Shown: in pieces, positions 1-4,550 of the stretch | Layout: every line of letters begins with the position of its first letter | Numbering within the stretch: position 1 is the first letter of the stretch | The notes under the pieces: generated by a model | Seen by the model: the letters and a program-made list of their open reading frames with translations, nothing else | The model's database searches: none | Told to the model about the DNA's origin: nothing | Translations under genes and position numbers: made by a program | Source of the DNA: Actinomycetota bacterium | GTDB lineage: Bacteria > Actinomycetota > Thermoleophilia > Gaiellales > Gaiellaceae | Assembly: GCA_013813345.1 (NCBI GenBank) | Contig: JACCRW010000024.1 | Span: forward strand, 1-7,194 | Direction: 5' to 3' | Length of the DNA stretch: 7,194 nt

Positions 1-559
1 AGCCTGCAACGAGCGGCGAGAGCAGCGTCGCGTAGCCGCGCGCGCCCTCGAGCCTGATCCCGCGGCCGCGCACCGCGTCGGCAAGGCCGGCCGCATCCCG
101 CTCTAGCGAGGGGACGAGCCGGGTCGCGAGCGCGACCGCGAGCGCCGAGCGGCGAGCGAAACCGGCAGCGGCCACGAGCCGATCGTGGTCGAGTAGGAGC
201 GCGTAGGCCGAGAAGGCGAGCGCGAGCGCCGAGAGCCGCAGCGCGTTCAGCGCAGCCTCGTACAACTCGACCGTCGTGACGTCGAGCGGGCCGAGCACCG
301 GAATCGTCGGCCCCTCCCAGAGCAGCCTCCCCTCGGGGCTCGACCAGAGGAACGGCGAGAAGACGAGCACGCCGAGCCCGGTGGAGAGCGCACCGAAGAG
401 GTAGATCCACCGCCGCTCGGCGGGCGCCCGGAGGCAGATCGCGAGCAGCGCGACGGCAATCGCGGCGATCGCCCAGAGCCGGTCGGCGAGGAGCGCCGTC
501 GTGCCGGCGGCGGCGAGCAACGCGGCGGCGGGCGCCGGACTCAGAAAACCTGGGCTCAT
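1..559 (-). CDS. ecfT: ECF transporter transmembrane (T) component, CbiQ/EcfT family, 3' end beyond the window
   Basis: Reading leftward from ATG at 559 gives 186 codons with no stop, so the C-terminus lies outside the window. The protein has hydrophobic segments at about residues 11-45, 52-72 and 104-123. A conserved-looking stretch follows at about 145-168 (ALATRLVPSLERDA, then DAVRGRG). It matches the basic coupling-helix region of ECF T subunits, which carries an Arg-Gly motif contacting the ATPases. The T subunit is the integral-membrane part linking a vitamin- or metal-binding S subunit to paired ATPases. The ATG overlaps the TGA of the upstream DUF4430 gene (ATGA), with GAGG 4 nt before the start, so the genes are probably co-translated. 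Placement under a cobalamin riboswitch points to cobalamin, cobinamide or cobalt as cargo. Which one depends on the S subunit, which is not in the window. I see the sequence and the overlap; the family is from recognition; the substrate is inference. Confidence 0.8.
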   Translation of the reverse strand, partial: MSPGFLSPAPAAALLAAAGTTALLADRLWAIAAIAVALLAICLRAPAERRWIYLFGALSTGLGVLVFSPFLWSSPEGRLLWEGPTIPVLGPLDVTTVELYEAALNALRLSALALAFSAYALLLDHDRLVAAAGFARRSALAVALATRLVPSLERDAAGLADAVRGRGIRLEGARGYATLLSPLVAG

Positions 560-1224
560 GGAACCTCGTAGCGGTGCTCGAAGGGGATGGAGGTACCGCT
601 GATCACGAAGCGAACCGGATCGCCGGCCGACTCTCCCGCCAGCTCGGCCGTCATTCTCGGCAGCCCGCTCCGCACCTCGACGAGGTTCGCGCCCGCCGGA
701 ACGGGCGTTCCCAACCGCGCGACCGACTCGGCCTCGACGATCGCGCCAAGCTCCGCGGCCCGACGCGCCGAGGCCGCGTCGTACCGGACGACCGCCGTCC
801 GCGTCTTGCCTTCGTAGCCGTGCAGGAAAGGCTCCGGGAAGGCGCCGACGACGACGCGCGCCTCTCCCTCCCGCTCCCAGGCGCGGTAATCCCACCACGC
901 GACGTCGCCGTCGCGCAGCCTGTACTCGGCAGCGCTCCGGTCCCCCTCGTAGCCGTTCACGAACCAGAACCAATCGCGCTGCCCCCCGCTGCTGCCCGCG
1001 ATCCCGTTCAGGGACTGGAGGAAGCGCCCGCCGTAGCGCGTCTCGACCTCGGCTTCGTCCGCGAGCGCCCGCATCAGCGTCTGCCCCGCTGCGACCTCGG
1101 CCTCGACGAGCACGGTCGCACCGCGGTCGCGAGTGACCCAGAGCTGCGCCGTACCCTCCTCCTCGCCGGCGCCACCGCAGCCGGCGAGGAAAAGGAGAAC
1201 GAGCAGCGACGCAAGCCGCGTCAC
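556..1224 (-). CDS. DUF4430 (transcobalamin-C-like) lipoprotein
   Basis: This 222-residue protein starts with GTG at 1224, overlapping the TGA of the preceding gene (GTGA). Residues 1-16 form a short lipoprotein signal with lipobox LAGC, so Cys16 should be lipidated and the protein membrane-anchored outside the cell. A DUF4430-like domain covers about residues 26-116. Its hallmark is an aromatic strand followed by VNG and then a DGD turn (FWFVNG at 86-91, LRDGDVAWWDY at 103-113). DUF4430 is related to the beta domain of transcobalamin and intrinsic factor, which contacts bound cobalamin. Residues about 120-222 are a second, unrecognised region beginning VVVGAFPEPFLHGYEGK. Control by the cobalamin riboswitch and coupling to an ECF T gene suggest a surface B12/corrinoid-binding protein that hands cargo to the transporter. 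The ligand is inferred, not shown. No obvious Shine-Dalgarno precedes the start, consistent with translational coupling. Confidence 0.82.
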   Translation of the reverse strand: MTRLASLLVLLFLAGCGGAGEEEGTAQLWVTRDRGATVLVEAEVAAGQTLMRALADEAEVETRYGGRFLQSLNGIAGSSGGQRDWFWFVNGYEGDRSAAEYRLRDGDVAWWDYRAWEREGEARVVVGAFPEPFLHGYEGKTRTAVVRYDAASARRAAELGAIVEAESVARLGTPVPAGANLVEVRSGLPRMTAELAGESAGDPVRFVISGTSIPFEHRYEVP

Positions 1225-1811
1225 CGCACCGCGTTCGAGCGAACCGCGCCCGAGGCGACCGCTCGCACGAGCCCTGCGTGACGACCGATGCAGGCTCGGC
1301 CCTCGCGGGTCTGGAAGCGCTTGCCGTCGACCGTCAGCGTCGCTCCGGCAGCCCGCGTCCGCTTACCGCTGTCGTTCACCGACTGGACGAGGTAGCAGTT
1401 GGCCGGGAGCCGCTGCAGCTCGAGCGTCGGCGGCCCCCCGGTCGGCCCGAACGTGGCGTAGTACCAGAGGACGACGTCGCCGTCGGCGAGCACGACCTTG
1501 TCGGCGCCGACGGGCGGCGAGACCCCGTTCACCTTGAAGACCCAGCCCGCCGAGCCGCCGGCGGCGTACTTGCCGATCTGGCTGACGTAGTCGCCGAACG
1601 ACCCCGCCGTCAGGCCGTAGTGGAACTCGCCGGCTGTGCTGGCGACGTCGAGCGCCTGGAGCGCGTTGCCGGCCTGGATTCCCGGCTGGGCGGCACCGAA
1701 GATCGTCTGGGTCCTGCCTTCGACCCGGATCTTGACATTCGCCGCGAGGGCTCCTGAGGCGAGCATGGCTGCCAACAGCAGCAGCGAGAGCAGAACGAGC
1801 GGTCTGCGCAC
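1221..1811 (-). CDS. Secreted DUF4430 (transcobalamin-C-like) protein, first gene of the cobalamin-riboswitch operon
   Basis: I chose GTG at 1811 as the start because a strong AAGGAGG site lies 4 nt upstream and the protein then opens with a clean signal peptide. The frame stays open upstream, but that sequence is riboswitch. The product has 196 residues. Residues 1-23 are a Sec signal, with likely cleavage after ALA. About 25-121 is a DUF4430 domain with the typical signature (GWVFKVNG at 89-96, ADGDVVLWYY at 109-118). About 130-196 resembles a small carboxypeptidase-regulatory or Ig-like beta domain (AGATLTVDG at 155-163). Its two cysteines, Cys139 and Cys174, could form a disulfide. There is no lipobox or C-terminal anchor, so it may be soluble or held by partners. 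It is a paralogue in domain, though not in overall architecture, of the lipoprotein encoded next. Its likely role is extracellular corrinoid binding, inferred from the fold family and the riboswitch. Confidence 0.82.
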   Translation of the reverse strand: MRRPLVLLSLLLLAAMLASGALAANVKIRVEGRTQTIFGAAQPGIQAGNALQALDVASTAGEFHYGLTAGSFGDYVSQIGKYAAGGSAGWVFKVNGVSPPVGADKVVLADGDVVLWYYATFGPTGGPPTLELQRLPANCYLVQSVNDSGKRTRAAGATLTVDGKRFQTREGRACIGRHAGLVRAVASGAVRSNAVR

Positions 1812-1822
1812 GAATCCTCCTT
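1812..1822 (-). promoter_or_regulatory. Shine-Dalgarno site of the riboswitch-controlled gene
   Basis: On the minus strand AAGGAGG (1822-1816) is followed by ATTC and then GTG at 1811. It is the strongest ribosome-binding site in the window and fixes the start of the first DUF4430 gene. It lies about 22 nt downstream of the riboswitch P1 helix, so it is the natural target for translational control. Confidence 0.85.
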
Positions 1823-1843
1823 CCGCGAGGGGTTCGGGATGGA

Positions 1844-1982
1844 GAGCGCGGCAGGTCTTCTGACTCGGGGCTCCCCCTGTGCGGCCTTCCCAGCCTCTCG
1901 GCCAGTGGCGTTCCGCGCAGGGCATCTCCCCTCACAGCGGCGGGACCGTCCCGGACTTGCACCGGGTTCCCTCACCGTGCTC
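1844..1982 (-). promoter_or_regulatory. Cobalamin (adenosylcobalamin-type) riboswitch
   Basis: Read on the minus strand, this has the conserved blocks of the cobalamin riboswitch in order. First come GGGAACCCGGTGCAAGTCCG and then GACGGTCCCGCCGCTGTGA. Next is a GCCACTGG...CTGGGAAGG pair. Last is the B12 box GAGTCAGAAGACCTGCC (1866-1850). A closing P1 helix can be drawn between GAGCACGG (1982-1975) and CCGCGCTC (1851-1844), with one A-C mismatch; these define the limits given. The long peripheral region between core and B12 box fits the class I (AdoCbl) type. The riboswitch lies in the leader of the DUF4430-DUF4430-EcfT operon and would normally repress uptake genes when cobalamin is plentiful. 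No U-tract terminator follows, so translational control through the Shine-Dalgarno site at 1822-1816 is more likely than attenuation. The identification is strong; the mechanism is inference. Confidence 0.95.
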
Positions 1983-2015
1983 TGTTGTGTGCGGGCGAGC
2001 CTATCATCGTGCCCA

Positions 2016-2021
2016 TACGAT
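2016..2021 (+). promoter_or_regulatory. Candidate -10 element for a leaderless VanZ-family mRNA
   Basis: TACGAT fits the TAnnnT -10 consensus and ends 6 nt before the GTG at 2028. Transcription would therefore begin at or near the start codon itself. No Shine-Dalgarno sequence precedes this GTG and no good -35 is visible. The call rests on spacing and on the same pattern at three other genes in the window. Confidence 0.45.
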
Positions 2022-2027
2022 TGACGG

Positions 2028-2375
2028 GTGGCGTTGCCCCTCGCCCGCTTCATGCCGGTCGTTGCCTGGGCGGCCGTGATCTTCGCGTTCTCGTCCATCC
2101 CTGACCTCGGCACGGGGCTCGGCGGCTGGGATCTCGTGCTCCGGAAGCTGGCGCACGCGGCCGAGTACGCGATCCTCGGCGCGCTGCTCCTGCGCGCACT
2201 CCGAAGCGAGCTGCCGGCGCTCGCGGCCGGGATCGCCTACGCCGTCTCGGATGAGCTGCACCAGCATTTCGTCCCCGGTCGCCGCGGGGCGCCGCTCGAC
2301 GTCCTGATCGACGCAGTCGGCGTCGCGGCCGGCGTTCTCGCCTGGCGGAGCCTCGACCGTCGTCGCGACCGCTAG
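2028..2375 (+). CDS. VanZ-family small membrane protein
   Basis: The 115-residue product has about four hydrophobic segments (near residues 8-23, 43-57, 63-74 and 91-106) and the characteristic VanZ motifs. SSIP (22-25) comes first. KLAHAAEYAILG (40-51) matches the H...Y helix. DELHQHFVPGR (75-85) is followed by Asp91 and Asp95 (DVLIDAVG). The length is normal for minimal VanZ proteins. VanZ itself gives low-level teicoplanin resistance, but most members have no known function and occur outside resistance clusters; nothing nearby suggests glycopeptide resistance. The GTG at 2028 has no Shine-Dalgarno site and is preceded by a -10-like TACGAT, suggesting a leaderless transcript. An internal ATG at 2052 is possible but would remove the start of the first helix. 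The gene is divergent from the cobalamin operon, sharing the short gap 1983-2027, and is followed after 11 nt by a small gene that may be co-transcribed. Confidence 0.85.
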   Translation: MALPLARFMPVVAWAAVIFAFSSIPDLGTGLGGWDLVLRKLAHAAEYAILGALLLRALRSELPALAAGIAYAVSDELHQHFVPGRRGAPLDVLIDAVGVAAGVLAWRSLDRRRDR

Positions 2376-2378
2376 ATT
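2373..2378 (+). promoter_or_regulatory. Candidate -10 element overlapping the VanZ stop codon
   Basis: TAGATT fits TAnnnT and ends 8 nt before the ATG at 2387. It overlaps the TAG stop of the VanZ-family gene. No Shine-Dalgarno precedes the ATG. It could drive a leaderless transcript of the 70-residue gene, separate from VanZ. No convincing -35 is visible. Confidence 0.4.
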
Positions 2379-2386
2379 CTCTCCGC

Positions 2387-2599
2387 ATGGATGCCAGGGA
2401 GATGCCCGATCGGCAGTTCGACGCGATTCTGGCCCGGCTCGACCGGATCACGGAAGAGCTGGCGCGCTTCAACCGCACGAACGAGACGGCGGAGGGCTTC
2501 AACCTGGTGGCCCGTGAGCTGCGCAACCTGAACGAGTCGCTGAACGCGCTCGCCTACGCCGCGCTGGGCCAGAGCCCGCGCGTGCGCCGTGCCAAGTAA
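2387..2599 (+). CDS. Small hypothetical helical protein (70 aa)
   Basis: I do not recognise a family. The 70-residue product is charged and has no signal peptide or membrane segment, so it should be cytoplasmic. Residues about 11-30 (FDAILARLDRITEELARFNR) and 36-60 look like two amphipathic helices with leucines and other hydrophobics at heptad-like spacing, suggesting a helical hairpin or coiled-coil oligomer. The tail is basic (RVRRAK). The frame is unlikely to be chance: it fills the gap between VanZ and the convergent gene, has typical G/C third positions and starts with ATG just after a -10-like TAGATT. Its last codons and TAA lie in a perfect palindrome shared with the convergent MBL-fold gene. 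It could be a small regulator or a partner of VanZ, but nothing in the sequence decides this. Confidence 0.65.
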   Translation: MDAREMPDRQFDAILARLDRITEELARFNRTNETAEGFNLVARELRNLNESLNALAYAALGQSPRVRRAK

Positions 2600-2615
2600 C
2601 AGACTGTTACTTGGC
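2591..2615. repeat. 25-nt perfect palindrome spanning both stop codons of a convergent gene pair; possible bidirectional terminator
   Basis: GCCAAGTAACAG and its exact reverse complement flank a single central A at 2603. Each arm encodes Ala-Lys-stop (GCC AAG TAA) of one of the two convergent genes, whose stop codons are only 7 nt apart. As RNA on either strand it would form a stem of about 10 bp with a tight loop. It could terminate transcription both ways or block read-through, but neither side carries a U-tract, so a classical intrinsic terminator is not shown. Confidence 0.6.
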
Positions 2616-3392
2616 TAGCGCGGCGGCGTAGCGCTCGGCCGAGCGGCGGACGACCCCGTTGCCGTCGCGCTCGACGATCCGCTCCCACCAGGCGCCGACG
2701 ATCCGCTCGAAGCGCCACGGCTCGAGCGCGGCGGCGATCCGCTCGACCTCTGCCACCGGCAGCGGGATCAGGTTCGGGTAGCTCCACATGAAGCCGACGA
2801 AGCGCCGATCCGGGATCACCTGGACGATGTCGCCCGCGAACAGCGTCGCGCCGTGATGGAGCACGGTCCCGCCCGCGAAGTGGCCGCCCAGCCGAAGCAA
2901 CGTGGCGCCACCGAAGAGCTCCCTCGTCTCACCGGACCAGAGCTCGATCGCCCGATCCGGGCGCATGATCCACTCGCGATCGGCCTCGTGGAGGAGGATC
3001 GGAACGCCTCCCAGCGCGCGCGACCACTCGACCATCCCGGAGTAGTAGTGCGGATGGGAGATCGCGATCGCCCGCACCTCGCCGCGAGCCCGCACCGCTT
3101 CGAGCGCCGCGTCGTCGACGAGCGGGATCATGTCCCAGAGGACGTTGCCCTCCCCCGTCTCCAGCAACAGCATTCTCTGCCCGATCGCAATCGAGGGCTC
3201 GACGCCGATCCCGAGCATCCCGGCGTCGTCGCGTACCTCGCAGCGGTGATCGCACGCAAGGTGGGCCATCGTCGTCCAGCGCTGGCCGGAGAGCCCGACG
3301 TACTGGCGCTCGTCCTCGCAGATCGGACAGCGCTCGGGCGGCTCCGCGCTCTCCGCGAATTGGGCCGCGCACGTACGGCAGATCCAGTTCAG
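2607..3392 (-). CDS. Metallo-beta-lactamase-fold protein with N-terminal rubredoxin-like zinc ribbon
   Basis: The start is taken as CTG at 3392, giving 261 residues. It overlaps the upstream TGA as CTGA, and no ATG, GTG or TTG lies nearby upstream. The next ATG (residue 42) would remove the zinc ribbon. Residues 5-25 hold CxxC...CxxC (Cys5, 8, 22, 25), a rubredoxin-like knuckle. About 65-245 is the MBL-type domain. The usual HxHxDH motif reads HPHYYS (113-118), keeping two histidines but losing the Asp and third His. GGHF (His171) and GD (Asp188) supply other probable metal ligands. PDRRF, SYPN and GAWW (233-236) also look typical of this widespread, poorly characterised subfamily. No signal peptide is seen, so it should be cytoplasmic. 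It is co-transcribed with a sugar-dehydrogenase-like gene and could be a hydrolase acting near that pathway, but the substrate is unknown. Confidence 0.82.
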   Translation of the reverse strand: MNWICRTCAAQFAESAEPPERCPICEDERQYVGLSGQRWTTMAHLACDHRCEVRDDAGMLGIGVEPSIAIGQRMLLLETGEGNVLWDMIPLVDDAALEAVRARGEVRAIAISHPHYYSGMVEWSRALGGVPILLHEADREWIMRPDRAIELWSGETRELFGGATLLRLGGHFAGGTVLHHGATLFAGDIVQVIPDRRFVGFMWSYPNLIPLPVAEVERIAAALEPWRFERIVGAWWERIVERDGNGVVRRSAERYAAALAK

Positions 3393-4516
3393 GGCGTGAG
3401 CCGCGAGAGCGTGCCGCCGCCGGAGATGGCGTAGAGCTCGCCGGCGCCGTCTTCGGCGAACGACGTCAGCTGCGGGATCCTGAAGTCCTCTCGGCGCAGG
3501 TCGTTCGCTTTCCCGTCGGTGAGCTTGATGCTCCAGACGATCCCGCTGCAGAAGTCGCCGTAGATGTAACGGCCCCGCAGCGCCTTGTTCGAGCCGCGGT
3601 AGACATGGCCGCCCGTGACGGAGCAACCCTCCCGATGCGAGTACTCCGCGATGGGCTGAACGAGCTTGCCGGGGCCGAGCGGCTTGTCCTCGAATTTGGT
3701 GGGGCCTTCGAAGACGTCCCAGCCGTAGTTCTCGAGACCCGGGCTCGACTTCGCCGTGAAGTTGATCTCCTCGACCTCGTGCTGGCCGACGTCGCCGATC
3801 AGGAGATCGCCGGTCGACCGGTCGAACGAGAAGCGCCAGGGATTGCGCAACCCGAGACCCTCGATCCGAACTCCCTTCGTGACGACGTCGATCGAGAGCA
3901 GCTTGCCGAACAGCGACTGCATGTTCTGGGCGCGGTTCTGCGGATCGCCACCCGAGCCGCCGTCGCCCATGCCGACGTAGAGGCGCCCGTTCGGCCCGAA
4001 GACGAGCTGGCCGCCGTTGTGATTCGAATAGGGCTGCCGGATGAAGAGCAGTCGCCGGGCGCTGCTCGGAATCGCGCGCGCCCCGTTCGAGCGGTACTCG
4101 ACGACGTTCGTGTGCCCATCCCGATCCGTGTAGTTGACGTAGAGGAGCCGGTTCTCGGCGTACTCGGGATGGAAAGCGACGGAGAGCAGGCCGCGCTCCC
4201 CGCCCGCCGAGACCAGGAAGCGCACGTCCAGGAACGGCGCCGCCCGCATGCGTCCGCTCTCGAAGACGCGGATCCGCCCTTGCTGCTCGACGATGTACAG
4301 GCGCCTCGGCTCTCCCTTGATGCCGACCGCGTGTGTCGGACTGGCGAGGCCGCTGACGAGAGCGCGCGGGCGGAACGCCGCTCGCCCGATCTGCCGCGGC
4401 GCCTGCGGGCTCCCGGCCTGCGCGCTCTCCGCCGAGCCGCTCTCGTCGGACGCGGCCTCGGAGGAGCAGGCGATTCCGAGCACGCAGAGGCAGAGGAGAA
4501 CCAGCAACGGCCGCAT
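3389..4516 (-). CDS. PQQ-dependent sugar dehydrogenase-like (glucose/sorbosone dehydrogenase, GSDH family) lipoprotein
   Basis: The 375-residue product starts with ATG at 4516. Residues 1-17 form an export signal ending GIAC, so Cys17 is probably lipidated, although the lipobox is imperfect (Gly at -3). A low-complexity Ser/Ala/Glu linker follows to about 42. The rest is a six-bladed propeller of the GSDH/YliI type. Diagnostic motifs are EQQGRIRVF (77-85), GERGLLSVAFHP (106-117), SNHNGGQLVFGPNG (164-177, with the likely catalytic base His166), GMGDGGSGGDPQNRAQN (182-198), LRNPWRFSFD (223-232), GDVGQ (241-245) and SVTGGHVYRG (299-308). Cys298 and Cys323 could pair. Family members oxidise aldoses outside the membrane using PQQ, though many are uncharacterised and some may not bind PQQ. 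No PQQ synthesis genes are visible. The gene overlaps the MBL-fold gene downstream and is divergent from trkA. A -10-like TATCGT ends 6 nt before the ATG. Confidence 0.88.
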   Translation of the reverse strand: MRPLLVLLCLCVLGIACSSEAASDESGSAESAQAGSPQAPRQIGRAAFRPRALVSGLASPTHAVGIKGEPRRLYIVEQQGRIRVFESGRMRAAPFLDVRFLVSAGGERGLLSVAFHPEYAENRLLYVNYTDRDGHTNVVEYRSNGARAIPSSARRLLFIRQPYSNHNGGQLVFGPNGRLYVGMGDGGSGGDPQNRAQNMQSLFGKLLSIDVVTKGVRIEGLGLRNPWRFSFDRSTGDLLIGDVGQHEVEEINFTAKSSPGLENYGWDVFEGPTKFEDKPLGPGKLVQPIAEYSHREGCSVTGGHVYRGSNKALRGRYIYGDFCSGIVWSIKLTDGKANDLRREDFRIPQLTSFAEDGAGELYAISGGGTLSRLTP

Positions 4517-4522
4517 GCGATC

Positions 4523-4528
4523 ACGATA
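4523..4528 (-). promoter_or_regulatory. Candidate -10 element for a leaderless dehydrogenase mRNA
   Basis: On the minus strand TATCGT fits TAnnnT and is followed by six bases and then the ATG at 4516. No Shine-Dalgarno lies in that space. The element sits 10 bp from the oppositely oriented -10 candidate of trkA. Confidence 0.45.
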
Positions 4529-4538
4529 GCCAGCGAAG

Positions 4539-4544
4539 TAATGT
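4539..4544 (+). promoter_or_regulatory. Candidate -10 element for a leaderless trkA mRNA
   Basis: TAATGT fits TAnnnT and ends 6 nt before the GTG at 4551. There is no Shine-Dalgarno between them. A -35 would have to lie around 4515-4521, inside the first codons of the divergent dehydrogenase gene; no clear match is visible there. Confidence 0.45.
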
Positions 4545-4550
4545 CCACGT

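Noticed and set aside
574..1757. Plus-strand open frames across the DUF4430 genes (574-1281 and 1278-1757)
   Set aside because: They are shadows of the two minus-strand DUF4430 genes, which have signal peptides, domain motifs and coupled starts. The plus frames have none of these.
1812..1925. N-terminal extension of the first DUF4430 gene to an ATG at 1925
   Set aside because: This stretch is the cobalamin riboswitch and leader. The signal peptide and strong Shine-Dalgarno fix the start at GTG 1811.
1998..2003. Minus-strand TAGGCT as a -10 box for the riboswitch transcript
   Set aside because: The spacing to the riboswitch is reasonable, but the match is weak and the -35 position (CGTCAA) does not fit, so I did not annotate it.
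2028..2375. VanZ gene as evidence for glycopeptide resistance
   Set aside because: No vanHAX, vanRS or peptidoglycan genes are nearby, and most VanZ-family proteins occur outside resistance clusters.
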